Of a DNA stretch of 64,000 nt, positions 8,363 to 16,951 are shown piece by piece. The translations under genes were made by a program, and so were the position numbers. Numbering within the stretch: position 1 is the first letter of the stretch; every line of letters begins with the position of its first letter. The notes under the pieces were generated by a model. It was not told the origin of the DNA, ran no database searches, and was given only the letters and a program-made list of their open reading frames with translations. The stretch covers positions 1 through 64,000 of the forward strand of contig NZ_FQUN01000016.1 of the NCBI RefSeq assembly GCF_900129005.1, given 5' to 3'. The stretch is from Leeuwenhoekiella marinoflava DSM 3653 (GTDB lineage: Bacteria; Bacteroidota; Bacteroidia; Flavobacteriales; Flavobacteriaceae).

Positions 8363-9394
8363 ATGGAAGATTTAAAATCGGTCGTTAAAGCCATTACCTA
8401 TTTGTTTGGTACCTGTACAGCATTAATAATTGTATTATTTGCCGGCGCTTACCTTTATAATTCGAATCCCTCGTTGTTTGCACAAAAACCAACTATCGCC
8501 ACAGTTTGGAAACCTAAAGATGTGGAGGCCGAATTCAGTTCGGGGAATATGCCGAATAATGTAAAATACGGGTATCAACTTATCTCCGAAACCCCAAAAT
8601 ATATGGGGCCCATGGCAAAAGACACTTCTATGAAGTATGCCGGCAATAATCTGGCATGTATGAACTGCCATTTAAAGGCTGGTACACAGGCAGGATCTGC
8701 TTCCTGGATTGGGGTGACTAACAGATATCCGAAATTTAGCGGTCGTTCCAATAAAATGAGTACAATAGAAAACAGGATAAACGGCTGCATGGAACGTAGT
8801 ATGAATGGTAAAAAACTTCCAACCGGTTCCCGGGCTATGAAAGCTATAGTAGCCTATATGGAATGGTTAGGAAAAGATATGCCCAAGGAAAAAGAAAAGG
8901 AATATAAAGGATATGCAGAAATCAGCCTTCCGGATACTGCCGTAAACCTGGCGGAGGGAAAATCGCTATTTGCAAAGGAATGCATGGTCTGCCATGGGCA
9001 AAATGGAGAGGGGGTAAAACTGACCGATAGCACCAAAGGCTATCAATATCCACCATTGTGGGGGGCCGACAGCTATAATAACGGGGCCGGAATGCACCGG
9101 GTTATAACTTCGGCAGAATTTATTAAAGGAAATATGCCTTTCGGACAGGCTACCTGGAACCATCCAAAATTAACCGATTTAGAGGCCTATAATTTGGCAG
9201 GTTACATCAATAGCTTTAGCCGACCTCTAAAAGAAAACACCCAGTCAGACTATCCCGATAAAAAGCAAAAACCAGTTTCTACTCCTTACGGGCCCTGGAC
9301 AGATCCATTCCCACCTTCTCAACACGCCTTGGGGCCTTTTCCGCCAATTATTAAATATTATAAGGAAAGATACCAGCTGGTAAAAACAAAATGA
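8363..9394 (+). CDS. tsdA: TsdA-like dihaem cytochrome c (thiosulfate dehydrogenase-like)
   Basis: The 343-residue protein has an N-terminal membrane anchor (residues about 12-31) and two c-type haem sites, CMNCH (about 98-102) and CMVCH (about 207-211). The arrangement NLACMNCHLKAG then INGCMERSMNGKKLP matches TsdA, where a cysteine in the second stretch is the unusual axial ligand of the active-site haem. The C-terminal domain has HRVITSAEFIKGNMPFG with a likely Met ligand. TsdA-type enzymes oxidise thiosulfate to tetrathionate or do the reverse, and pass electrons to respiratory cytochromes. It closes the sulfur-themed cluster. Related SoxA-like or general dihaem cytochromes are the main alternative. 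Confidence 0.75.
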   Translation: MEDLKSVVKAITYLFGTCTALIIVLFAGAYLYNSNPSLFAQKPTIATVWKPKDVEAEFSSGNMPNNVKYGYQLISETPKYMGPMAKDTSMKYAGNNLACMNCHLKAGTQAGSASWIGVTNRYPKFSGRSNKMSTIENRINGCMERSMNGKKLPTGSRAMKAIVAYMEWLGKDMPKEKEKEYKGYAEISLPDTAVNLAEGKSLFAKECMVCHGQNGEGVKLTDSTKGYQYPPLWGADSYNNGAGMHRVITSAEFIKGNMPFGQATWNHPKLTDLEAYNLAGYINSFSRPLKENTQSDYPDKKQKPVSTPYGPWTDPFPPSQHALGPFPPIIKYYKERYQLVKTK

Positions 9395-9435
9395 AAAAAT
9401 TTTATATTTTTTAAGGCCTTTTCAATGAAGGTTTA

Positions 9436-9528
9436 GGAACGAAAAAACAGCATAAAGAGAAATACTAACATACTCATTATTGCGGTAAGCAGAAAGGTAA
9501 GCGATGCCCCGTAAAATGTCCATAACAA
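9436..9528 (-). pseudogene. Inverted 3' fragment of an MFS transporter gene
   Basis: Read on the minus strand, these 93 bases encode LLWTFYGASLTFLLTAIMSM then LVFLFMLFFRS and a stop. They match the 3' end of the intact MFS gene at 16800-16891 with about seven differences, in the opposite orientation. The fragment is fused to the 3' side of a broken fur-like gene, sharing a few bases (TTGT) at the joint. It therefore marks a past rearrangement between the two island modules. Confidence 0.8.
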
Positions 9529-9812
9529 ACCGTCTCATCACAATGGGTACAATGAAAATGGATGTGCAGATCTTGGTCAATTTCACAATTGTACCCTACT
9601 TCACAAAGTGCATATTTTGGTATTCTCGTTCCATCGTGTATTTGATGTACGATTCCGCTCGTTTCAAAAGTCATAATGGTGCGGGATAATGTTGCGCGAT
9701 CAGCCTTTACAAAGGCATTTTCGATCTCGGTCAGGGCAACGGCCCTATCGAATAGTAGATCAAACTTTTGGTGGCGAGCCTCTTCATAATCCCCATTTAT
9801 AACCCATTCCAT
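9523..9812 (-). pseudogene. Truncated Fur-family regulator
   Basis: The readable segment ALTEIENAFVKADRATLSRT, then GIVHQIHDGTRIPKYALC and HIHFHCTHCDETVC, is the DNA-binding wing and the first zinc/metal site of a Fur-family repressor. The gene is cut after DETVC, where the MFS fragment begins, so the C-terminal dimerisation region and the last Cys pair are lost. An ATG overlapping the response-regulator stop (ATGA-type, near 9785) would be a natural start but is out of frame with the domain, so a frameshift near the 5' end is also likely. It once formed a translationally coupled pair with the response regulator upstream. Confidence 0.7.
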
Positions 9813-10353
9813 AAATGCTTTTTATATAATCTTCACAACCGGCACGGGAAAGCTTTTTTTTCAAATTATTGATGTGTGCGTAGACAAAATCGTGGTTGTC
9901 CAGCATATCGGCCATATCCCCGGATAAATGTTCGGCGATCGACCCTTTTGAGATGAATCTGCTTTCATTGCCGATGAGGAAGAGCAAAAGGCGATATTCT
10001 TTTTTAGTGATTTTTATGGGTTTTTTATTAACGGATACCGACTTGGCCATAAGGTCTATCTGCAATTCATTGAACTGAATAATATTTGTATTCTCAAAAT
10101 TTTTCCTGCGCATCAACGAATAAATACGTGCATTAAGTTCCGAAAGATGAAAAGGTTTGGACAGATAATCATCCGCCCCAAGCTGTAGGCCTTTGATCTT
10201 GTCTTCGACCCTGTCCTTGGCGGAAATAATGATGACGCCATCCTTTTTATTTTCCCTCTTGAAGGCTTCAAGGAGCTCAAGGCCATTCCCTCCCGGCAAC
10301 ATAAGGTCCAAAAGGATACAGTGATACCTGTAATCAAATAGTCTGGAAAGGCT
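9784..10353 (-). pseudogene. OmpR-type response regulator lacking its N-terminus
   Basis: The frame is open from about 10353 and reads FDYRYHCILLDLMLPGGNG, so the phosphoacceptor Asp (LLD) and the conserved Lys (LSKPFH) are present. The first about 45 residues, including the acidic pocket, are missing. A winged-helix DNA-binding domain (ITKKEYRLLLFLIGN ... YAHINNLKKKL ... YGMGYKWGL) is complete. The first in-frame ATG (10311) lies inside the receiver. No partner histidine kinase is nearby. Just upstream is a perfect AT palindrome and then the fluoride operon, so the 5' truncation is probably the seam where that operon was joined. Confidence 0.75.
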
Positions 10354-10370
10354 TTAGTCCCAGCAGTCTA

Positions 10371-10392
10371 TTTTATTTTTTAAAAAATAAAA
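10371..10392. repeat. Perfect 22-bp AT palindrome
   Basis: Eleven-base arms (TTTTATTTTTT and its complement) meet with no spacer. It sits between the truncated response regulator and the fluoride operon promoter. It could be a leftover terminator or a recombination seam. It is too AT-rich to assign a function. Confidence 0.4.
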
Positions 10393-10495
10393 ATCCATTT
10401 TGGCCGGGAATACTGTTGAACAATCAGCAGGTCTGGACTAATTTTATCCGTTTCAGAAATTGGAAATAAAATAGGGGATTTGTAAATAATAATCT

Positions 10496-10503
10496 TAATT
10501 TTG
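10496..10503 (+). promoter_or_regulatory. -7 box of the fluoride operon promoter
   Basis: TAATTTTG matches the Bacteroidota -7 consensus TAnnTTTG and lies about 20 bp before the riboswitch, so transcription would begin just ahead of the aptamer. A TTTG at 10479-10482 is nearer than the usual -33 spacing, so only the -7 element is convincing. Confidence 0.55.
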
Positions 10504-10515
10504 CACACTTAACAT

Positions 10516-10567
10516 ACAAAGGCGATGGAGTTCGCCAAAACCGCCCAAAAAGCTAATGACTCCTGCT
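10516..10567 (+). promoter_or_regulatory. Fluoride riboswitch (crcB motif)
   Basis: The segment contains the conserved crcB-motif blocks in order: GGCGATGGAGTTCGCC (hairpin), AACCGCCC, then GCTAATGACTCCTGC. These correspond to the aptamer stem-loop, the pseudoknot strand and the closing strand of the known fluoride-sensing RNA. It ends about 20 bp before the crcB start, leaving a very short expression platform, so control is more likely at translation initiation or an unseen short terminator. A fluoride-resistance operon directly downstream makes the assignment strong. The call is by motif memory, not a covariance search. Confidence 0.9.
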
Positions 10568-10587
10568 CAATTTAATCTAAAACGATT

Positions 10588-10962
10588 ATGGGTAGGATTT
10601 TTTTATTGGTGGGCGCAGGGGGTTTTTTGGGCAGTATTGCAAGGTATCTCATTGCAATATGGCTGACCAAACACTTCCCATCCGCGTTTCCTTATGGAAC
10701 ATTTGCCGCAAATATTTTGGGCTGTCTGTTGATCGGGCTGGTATTTGGCCTTGGGCAACGCTTTGAATGGCTCACGCCGGAAGTACGCCTTTTCCTTGCC
10801 ACCGGTTTTTGCGGGGGCTTCACCACTTTTTCCTCCTTTACTTTAGAAAACACAATTTTACTTCAGAATTCCAACTACCTCACTTTTGCCATCTACGCAA
10901 TAAGTAGTTTCACGCTTGGCTTATTAGCTGTATTTGGGGGAATAACTTTAACAAAAATATGA
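10588..10962 (+). CDS. crcB: Fluoride channel CrcB/Fluc
   Basis: The 124-residue four-helix membrane protein has the Fluc signatures [10 protein letters not shown] (residues 11-20), [12 protein letters not shown] and [13 protein letters not shown]. In Fluc channels the Asn of the second block and the Phe/Thr/Ser-rich third block line the fluoride pathway and the central sodium site. It works as an antiparallel dimer and lets fluoride leave the cell. It is the first gene after the fluoride riboswitch and overlaps the pyrophosphatase start by an ATGA junction, so the two are translationally coupled. Confidence 0.95.
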   Translation: MGRIFLLVGAGGFLGSIARYLIAIWLTKHFPSAFPYGTFAANILGCLLIGLVFGLGQRFEWLTPEVRLFLATGFCGGFTTFSSFTLENTILLQNSNYLTFAIYAISSFTLGLLAVFGGITLTKI

Positions 10963-11504
10963 ATATGAAAAACTTTAATCCTTGGCACCACGTGCCCATC
11001 GGAAACGGACAACCTGAAATGGTTCAGGCAATTATTGAAATCCCCAAGGGGAGTAAGGCTAAATATGAACTGGATAAAGAAACTGGGATGCTCCGCCTGG
11101 ACCGGGTGCTGTTTTCGTCGGTAAACTATCCCGAAAATTATGGGTTTATCCCCCAGACTTTGGGGGAAGACCACGACCCGCTTGATATTTTGGTGCTTTC
11201 GCAAATCGATGTGCAACCGCTCTGTATTTTGGAGGCCAAAGTAATCGGGGTAATGCGGATGATCGATAATGACGAAGCCGACGATAAAATAATCGCGGTC
11301 GCGAAAAATGATATGAGCGTAAACCATATCAACGATGTTTCAGAACTGCCCAAACACTTTGCCCTGGAGCTCAAAAACTTTTTTGAGGATTACAAAAAGC
11401 TGGAAAATAAAACCGTCCGGGTGGAAGAATTTCAAAATGCGGCAATGGCGAAAGAAATTATTCAACAAGCAATCACCGATTATCAACAAGAATTTAAAAA
11501 CTAA
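10959..11504 (+). CDS. ppa: Inorganic pyrophosphatase (family I)
   Basis: The 181-residue soluble family I enzyme hydrolyses pyrophosphate to phosphate using Mg ions. The metal-binding signature is visible as [20 protein letters not shown], where acidic residues hold the catalytic metals, and earlier KYELDKETG and a later DKIIAVA are also typical. Family I pyrophosphatases are strongly inhibited by fluoride, so this copy in a fluoride operon is best read as an extra or more tolerant enzyme. It starts inside the crcB stop codon and ends 4 bp before enolase. Confidence 0.95.
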   Translation: MNMKNFNPWHHVPIGNGQPEMVQAIIEIPKGSKAKYELDKETGMLRLDRVLFSSVNYPENYGFIPQTLGEDHDPLDILVLSQIDVQPLCILEAKVIGVMRMIDNDEADDKIIAVAKNDMSVNHINDVSELPKHFALELKNFFEDYKKLENKTVRVEEFQNAAMAKEIIQQAITDYQQEFKN

Positions 11505-11508
11505 AATT

Positions 11509-12789
11509 ATGAAAATTCAAAAACTCATTGCAAGGGAAGTTTTGGACTCCCGTGGAAATCCAACTGTGGAAGCAGAAATTACTTTAGAAAAAGGATTTTT
11601 TGGCCGTGCCATCTGCCCTTCCGTTGCAAGTACTGGGGAAAAGGAAGCTGTTGAACTCCGGGACGGGGGCAAAACGCGATACAATGGCAAAGGGGTATTA
11701 AAGGCGGTAAACAACATTAACCAAATTATCGCACCGGCCCTTTCCAATAAGGTGTTCGATAACCAACAGGAGTTGGACAATTTTCTAATGGAACTGGACG
11801 GCACCTCCAACAAATCAAATCTTGGCGCCAATGCCATACTGCCCATTTCTATGGCATTTGCCAGAGCGGCAGCAGCATTTTCGAAAGAGCCTTTATACCG
11901 TTATTTGAATACCGATGGAAAATTCACAATGCCGGTGCCCTGTATGAACGTGATAAATGGCGGGGCTCACGCCGATAACAATGTGGATTTTCAGGAATTT
12001 ATGATTGCCCCCCATAACGCCCCCGCTTTTTATGAAGCTATCCGAATGGGAGAAGAAACTTTCCACGCCTTGAAAAGTATCCTGAAAAATAAAAATTACT
12101 TTACCGGGGTTGGCGATGAAGGCGGGTTTGCACCTAATTTAAAATCAAACGAAGAAGCGATTGAAGTAATTCTTGAAGCTATTGAAAAAGCAGGCTATAA
12201 ACCGGGCACCGATATTTCCATTTGCCTAGATCCCGCAGCGAGCGAACTATGGCAGGAAGGGAACTATGTTTTATTTAAAAGCACTCAAAAAAAATATTCA
12301 AGCAACCAGCTCATTGATCTTTGGAAAAGCTGGGTAGATCAATATCCCATTATTTCGTTGGAAGATGGAATGGCGGAAAACGACTGGGAAGGATGGCAGA
12401 CCCTGACAAATGAACTGGGGAGCAAGATCGAATTGATCGGGGATGATCTGCTGTGTACCAACAAAAGACTTTTACAGGAAGCCATTGATAAAAACGCCTG
12501 TAATTCCATTCTCATCAAGTTGAACCAAATAGGTACAGTTACCGAAACCTTGGAAACAATAGCATTGGCAAAGAAGAACAAATACAGTTTTTTCATTTCC
12601 CATCGAAGCGGGGAGACCGAGGATACTTTTATCGCAGATTTGGCCGTGGCAACGGCAGCCGGAAAAATAAAAACGGGAAGCGGTAGCCGTGGCGAGCGCA
12701 TTGCCAAGTTCAATCAACTCATCAGGATAGAACAGGAATTGGGCAAAGAAGCTGTGTTTACGGGGATAAAAGCCTTTAAAAATAATTAA
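11509..12789 (+). CDS. eno: Enolase
   Basis: This 426-residue glycolytic enzyme converts 2-phosphoglycerate to phosphoenolpyruvate. Family features include the N-terminal [16 protein letters not shown], the loop [21 protein letters not shown] with the catalytic Glu, the metal ligands in [15 protein letters not shown] and IGDDLL, the lysine in [10 protein letters not shown] and the signature [17 protein letters not shown]. An in-frame stretch extends upstream to 11335, but it overlaps ppa and lacks homology, so the ATG at 11509 is the start. Enolase is a classical fluoride-inhibited target. Its presence behind a fluoride riboswitch suggests an accessory copy beside a housekeeping enolase elsewhere. 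Confidence 0.95.
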   Translation: MKIQKLIAREVLDSRGNPTVEAEITLEKGFFGRAICPSVASTGEKEAVELRDGGKTRYNGKGVLKAVNNINQIIAPALSNKVFDNQQELDNFLMELDGTSNKSNLGANAILPISMAFARAAAAFSKEPLYRYLNTDGKFTMPVPCMNVINGGAHADNNVDFQEFMIAPHNAPAFYEAIRMGEETFHALKSILKNKNYFTGVGDEGGFAPNLKSNEEAIEVILEAIEKAGYKPGTDISICLDPAASELWQEGNYVLFKSTQKKYSSNQLIDLWKSWVDQYPIISLEDGMAENDWEGWQTLTNELGSKIELIGDDLLCTNKRLLQEAIDKNACNSILIKLNQIGTVTETLETIALAKKNKYSFFISHRSGETEDTFIADLAVATAAGKIKTGSGSRGERIAKFNQLIRIEQELGKEAVFTGIKAFKNN

Positions 12790-12798
12790 TTAGGCCGT

Positions 12799-14112
12799 AT
12801 GAATCTGAAAAAAATTAAAGAATCTTTAGCCTCAATAGAACAAATACCCTCCCTTCTATATCTTTTAAAGTGGATCTTGATCTGCTTGTTAATAGGTGCC
12901 ATTGCCGGAAGTATTTCTGCGTTTTTTCTTTTAAGCCTGGAATGGGCAACTGCCTGGCGGGAATCCCATTTATGGATTATTGCCTTATTGCCCGTAGGTG
13001 GTTTTATAATTGGTCTTTCTTATCATCTATATGGAAATAGTGTCGTTAAGGGCAATAATTTATTATTGGAGGAATTTCACTCCCCAAAAAAGATCATTCC
13101 TTTCCGGATGGCACCTTTAGTGCTGTTCGGAACTGTTCTCACCCATTTCTTCGGGGGGTCAGCTGGTCGTGAAGGGACGGCAGTTCAGGTAGGTGGCGCA
13201 GTGGCCGACAGGTTTACGAAGCTGTTCAAACTTTCAAGACGAAACCGTAAAATTATGTTGATTGCCGGGATAAGTGCCGGTTTTGCTTCGGTGTTTGGAA
13301 CACCCTTGGCCGGGGGAATCTTTGCCCTTGAAGTTTTGGTATTGGGGCGTATAAGATTGGATGCTATTATCCCAAGTTTTATGGCGGCTGTTTTTGCTGA
13401 TTATTTTTGCAGGATTTGGGGCGTTTCCCATACCCAATATCATATAACCGAAGTAGCTAATATGAACCCGGCAAATTTGTTATGGGCATTATTGGCAGGG
13501 ATTATTTTTGGCCTGGTAGGGATGCTGTTTTCCAAATCGACCCATTTCTGGAGCGATTTGTTTAAAAAATACATCAATTATCCGCCTTTACGACCGGTAA
13601 TTGGTGGGGTTATTTTGGCAATCGCTATCTATTTTATGGGAACCACCAAATATATAGGGCTTGGCATTCCAACTATTGTCGATTCTTTTAATATTCATCT
13701 CAATTCTTATGATTTTTTATTAAAAGTTTTGTTCACCTCGTTTACCCTTGGCGCAGGCTTTAAGGGAGGTGAAGTAACCCCTTTGTTCTATATCGGGGCT
13801 ACATTGGGCAACGTTTTGATTTGGTTTATTCCTTTGCCAATGGGTTTGTTGGCGGGTATGGGATTTGTGGCCGTTTTTGCCGGGGCAACCAATACGCCCA
13901 TTGCCTGTACGGTAATGGGAATAGAACTTTTCGGAATAGAATCAGGTGTCTTTATAGCGTTAGCTTGTAGTACTGCTTATTTATTCTCCGGCCATTCCGG
14001 GGTTTATTCCTCCCAAATTATAGGAAGCCCAAAGCATCCGGTTTATACCCGCGAAAAAGGTCTTCAATTAGCTGAAATTAAACATAGACGAAATAAAAAC
14101 AATAATAAATGA
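12799..14112 (+). CDS. CLC-F type fluoride/proton antiporter
   Basis: The 437-residue polytopic protein belongs to the CLC family. At the ion-selectivity site the usual GSGIP motif is replaced by GNNLL (VVKGNNLLLEEFH), and the second motif is GGSAGREGTAVQVGG with the gating Glu. The C-terminal half has GAGFKGGEVTPLFYIG and ATLGN. Substitution of the filter Ser is the mark of the fluoride-specific CLC-F (EriC-F) clade, which pumps fluoride out against protons. It lies 9 bp after enolase and overlaps the DUF190 gene by ATGA. No cytoplasmic CBS domains are present, as in other bacterial members. Confidence 0.9.
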   Translation: MNLKKIKESLASIEQIPSLLYLLKWILICLLIGAIAGSISAFFLLSLEWATAWRESHLWIIALLPVGGFIIGLSYHLYGNSVVKGNNLLLEEFHSPKKIIPFRMAPLVLFGTVLTHFFGGSAGREGTAVQVGGAVADRFTKLFKLSRRNRKIMLIAGISAGFASVFGTPLAGGIFALEVLVLGRIRLDAIIPSFMAAVFADYFCRIWGVSHTQYHITEVANMNPANLLWALLAGIIFGLVGMLFSKSTHFWSDLFKKYINYPPLRPVIGGVILAIAIYFMGTTKYIGLGIPTIVDSFNIHLNSYDFLLKVLFTSFTLGAGFKGGEVTPLFYIGATLGNVLIWFIPLPMGLLAGMGFVAVFAGATNTPIACTVMGIELFGIESGVFIALACSTAYLFSGHSGVYSSQIIGSPKHPVYTREKGLQLAEIKHRRNKNNNK

Positions 14113-14453
14113 AAAACCACATAACCATCAGGATTTACTTTGAATACGGTCAAAAAATAAAAAACCTTTCTTTTTGGAACAGATTGAAGGCCGGCGATTT
14201 TGCTTCAGAATTGATAAAAAAAGCCAAAGCTTTTGATTTAGATCAGGCGTTGAATTTTAACGTGAGCAAAGGGTATTTTGAAAAAGGAAAAATTCACTGG
14301 GGAATTAGTGAAACAAGGCATTATAAGCATCCGCACGTGGTAGAACTCACTGATACAGAAGAAAAAATCAATGAATTTTTACAACATCAAAAGCTATTGC
14401 TTGAGGAAACAAAAATCGTAGTGGTAAAAAGTGAAATTGAATTGAAAAAATAA
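14109..14453 (+). CDS. DUF190 protein
   Basis: The 114-residue cytoplasmic protein matches the DUF190 pattern: an N-terminal ITIRIYFEYGQK strand, a central alpha-beta region with HWGISETRH, and the conserved C-terminal VVELTDTEEKINEFL. DUF190 proteins resemble PII-type signalling folds and are often neighbours of crcB, sometimes fused to it, but their biochemical role is not established. Translational coupling to the CLC-F gene suggests it may tune fluoride export. This copy lacks some of the Gly-rich first half (GIMGFG) typical of many family members, so it may be a divergent branch. Confidence 0.75.
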   Translation: MKNHITIRIYFEYGQKIKNLSFWNRLKAGDFASELIKKAKAFDLDQALNFNVSKGYFEKGKIHWGISETRHYKHPHVVELTDTEEKINEFLQHQKLLLEETKIVVVKSEIELKK

Positions 14454-14500
14454 AGAATTGAATAGGTCAAGCTTTATCAATATACGATCTAAGAAAAATT

Positions 14501-15151
14501 ATGGCAATTAACCCATTAAATAGAAAGAACATAAAAATAAGCATTGGGATAGGCATTTTTCTTTCCATTCTTGCCTTCTTTTTTATTCCAAACCTGGATA
14601 TCAACACACTTAAGGTAATCTATCTTAACAGGGATCAATCTTTGGACGAAACCTTTAGGATTATTACAAATTTGGCGTACCCGATAGTCTTTAGTATTCC
14701 TGTTTTTGTATTAATAAAGGGATTGATAAAAAAGGAAATAATCACAATCCAAAATATGCTGTATGTCATCATTTCAATTTTTGTTGCAGTCGTTATTGTT
14801 ACGTTGTTTAAGTATGGCTTCAACAGAACAAGGCCATTCATTATCTATGATTATTTAGAAAAAACCAAAGAAAGTTTAAGCCCTTCATTTCCCTCTGGTC
14901 ATACAACGCTAACATTTGCTATGGTGGCTGCCCTGGTTAATGTATATAAAAAATGGTTTTTAAAATTGATTTTATTTATCTGGGCAATATTGGTAGGCTA
15001 TTCCCGATTGCATTTAGGTTTGCATTATCCGAGTGATGTATTGGGCGGAATTATTATTGGGGTATCATCTGCTTTGCTTTGTTATAAAATGAGGCAAAAT
15101 CTCATTAATAAAAAAAAGTTGCTTTTAAGCTCTGATTTCAAACCCCTTTAA
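14501..15151 (+). CDS. PAP2-family membrane phosphatase (1)
   Basis: This 216-residue protein has about five or six membrane helices and all three PAP2 acid-phosphatase motifs: KYGFNRTRP (near residue 108), PSGHT (near 132) and SRLHLGLHYPSDVLGG (near 167). The catalytic His/Arg/Asp residues are therefore intact. Such enzymes act on lipid phosphates or undecaprenyl pyrophosphate at the outer face of the membrane. It is the first of two tandem PAP2 genes in the fluoride operon, with a 47-bp gap after DUF190. Why lipid phosphatases sit in a fluoride operon is unclear; relief of inhibited lipid-carrier recycling is one possibility. Confidence 0.85.
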   Translation: MAINPLNRKNIKISIGIGIFLSILAFFFIPNLDINTLKVIYLNRDQSLDETFRIITNLAYPIVFSIPVFVLIKGLIKKEIITIQNMLYVIISIFVAVVIVTLFKYGFNRTRPFIIYDYLEKTKESLSPSFPSGHTTLTFAMVAALVNVYKKWFLKLILFIWAILVGYSRLHLGLHYPSDVLGGIIIGVSSALLCYKMRQNLINKKKLLLSSDFKPL

Positions 15152-15154
15152 GAT

Positions 15155-15739
15155 ATGATAGAAAATTTAAATTCATTGGACACCAAGCTTTTCCTTTATC
15201 TTAACGGAAAGCACAATGCTTTTTTTGATCCGATTATGTATTGGGCAAGTGATAAACTGTTTTGGATACCCTTTTACACTGCAATCGCAGCTCTTTTGAT
15301 TTGGCACTACAAAAAAAGAAGTATCCCGATTTTCCTTGCCATTGGGATTCTTATTACTTTGGCAGATCAAATAGCCTCGCACCTTATAAAGCATACGGTA
15401 AAACGCTTGCGGCCATCTCATAATTCGGCATTGGAAGGATTGATACATTTGAGCAAAGCCGGGCCGGGAGGCCAATATGGTTTTGTGTCGTCCCACGCGG
15501 CCAATGCTTTTGCCCTTGCTGCATTTTTATTTTTCATTTTACCAAAGAAATTCAATTGGTTAAAATGGATATTGGGCTTTTGGGCATTATTGGTTTCCTA
15601 CAGTCGGATATATAATGGTGTCCACTATCCGGGTGATGTAATAATAGCGGCTTTGGTAGGAATAGGTTTAGGCTATTTAATGAGTAAATTGTATTTTTTC
15701 TATAAGAGTAAAGCAGAAAAACAGTTTTCAAATGTTTAA
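15155..15739 (+). CDS. PAP2-family membrane phosphatase (2)
   Basis: The 194-residue multi-pass protein has PAP2 motifs KHTVKRLRPSHN, SSHAANAF and SRIYNGVHYPGDV. The middle motif keeps Ser-His. It is closer to undecaprenyl-pyrophosphate or lipid A phosphatases of Bacteroidota than to the preceding gene, so the pair is not a recent duplication. It starts 3 bp after the first PAP2 gene and overlaps the MFS gene by 8 bp, so these genes are translated as a tight unit. Confidence 0.85.
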   Translation: MIENLNSLDTKLFLYLNGKHNAFFDPIMYWASDKLFWIPFYTAIAALLIWHYKKRSIPIFLAIGILITLADQIASHLIKHTVKRLRPSHNSALEGLIHLSKAGPGGQYGFVSSHAANAFALAAFLFFILPKKFNWLKWILGFWALLVSYSRIYNGVHYPGDVIIAALVGIGLGYLMSKLYFFYKSKAEKQFSNV

Positions 15740-16925
15740 AAATATAACCCGTCTGGTCTGGATACTTTCCCTGGTAAGTATGTTTGCCGATATCGCAAGC
15801 GAAATGCTGTATCCCATTATTCCCGTTTATCTTCAAAATATTGGGTTTTCCATATTTTTAATAGGTGTTCTGGAAGGACTAGCCGAAGCGACCGCAGGAC
15901 TTAGCAAAGGCTATTTTGGAAACTGGAGCGACAGGATAGGAAAACGGATGCCCTTTGTACGGGTGGGCTATTTTTTGAGCGCGCTCTCCAAACCGATGAT
16001 GGCCGTTTTCGTTTATCCGATCTGGATATTTTTTTCAAGGACTATTGACCGCCTCGGGAAAGGTTTTCGTACCGCCCCAAGGGACGCGCTGCTTTCGGGA
16101 GAGGCCACATTAAAGACCAAAGGGCAGGTATTTAGTTTTCATCGGGGCTGGGACACCTTGGGCGCGGTATTCGGCCCTGCACTCGCACTACTGTTTTTAT
16201 ATTTTTATCCGGGCCAACTTAGGTGGCTTTTTTATATTGCTTTTGTTCCGGGGATTATTTCGGTAGGCATTACCTATTTTAGAAAGGAGAAACCATTGCC
16301 AACAAAAAAGCAAAAAAGTTCCCCAGGGTTCTTTTCATTTTTTAAGTATTGGAAAATTGCAAGCCCCACCTACAAAAGGTTAATTGTGGGGCTTATTACT
16401 TTTTCCCTTTTCAATAGTTCGGATATGTTGTTATTGCTCAAGGTAAACGAGGCCACGGGAAGCGAAAACAATGTCCTTATGGTCTATATCTTTTATAACC
16501 TGGTCTATGCCCTTGCCGCATTTCCGCTTGGTTTATTGGCAGACCGTATCGGTATAAAAAAGATTTTCCTTTTTGGACTGATCCTTTTTTCGGGGATTTA
16601 CTTCGGAATGGCAGAAGCGGGAAACAATACCCTTTTTTATGTTCTTTTCGGGATTTATGGAATTTATATGGCAGCCACCGAGGGCATCTCAAAAGCGTGG
16701 GTGGCCGGCCTGGTCAAGAATGAGGAAGTGGGCACGGCAATGGGGCTTTTTGTTGCATTGCAAAGCATCGCTTTAATGGTTGCAAGTGCATTTGCAGGAT
16801 TGTTATGGACATTTTACGGGGCATCGGCCACCTTTCTGCTTACCGCAATAATGAGTATCTTAGTATTTCTGTTTATGTTGTTTTTTGTTCCCAAAACCAA
16901 AAATAAAATGGAACATCCACAATAA
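15732..16925 (+). CDS. MFS transporter
   Basis: The 397-residue protein has twelve predicted membrane helices. The loop 2-3 signature appears as GNWSDRIGKRMPFVRVGY and its half-repeat as GLLADRIGIKKIFLFG. FSRTIDRLGKGFRTAPRDAL is characteristic of a group of uncharacterised prokaryotic MFS proteins. The substrate is unknown. The gene is embedded in the fluoride operon, and a degraded copy of its last about 30 codons lies in opposite orientation at 9436-9528. That mirrored copy shows that this end of the operon has been involved in rearrangement. Confidence 0.85.
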   Translation: MFKNITRLVWILSLVSMFADIASEMLYPIIPVYLQNIGFSIFLIGVLEGLAEATAGLSKGYFGNWSDRIGKRMPFVRVGYFLSALSKPMMAVFVYPIWIFFSRTIDRLGKGFRTAPRDALLSGEATLKTKGQVFSFHRGWDTLGAVFGPALALLFLYFYPGQLRWLFYIAFVPGIISVGITYFRKEKPLPTKKQKSSPGFFSFFKYWKIASPTYKRLIVGLITFSLFNSSDMLLLLKVNEATGSENNVLMVYIFYNLVYALAAFPLGLLADRIGIKKIFLFGLILFSGIYFGMAEAGNNTLFYVLFGIYGIYMAATEGISKAWVAGLVKNEEVGTAMGLFVALQSIALMVASAFAGLLWTFYGASATFLLTAIMSILVFLFMLFFVPKTKNKMEHPQ

Positions 16926-16951
16926 CTTTTTTAATTCAAAAATAAATAGAT

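Noticed and set aside
11335-11508. N-terminal extension of enolase
   Set aside because: The extension overlaps ppa in another frame and lacks similarity to enolases; the ATG at 11509 matches the family start.
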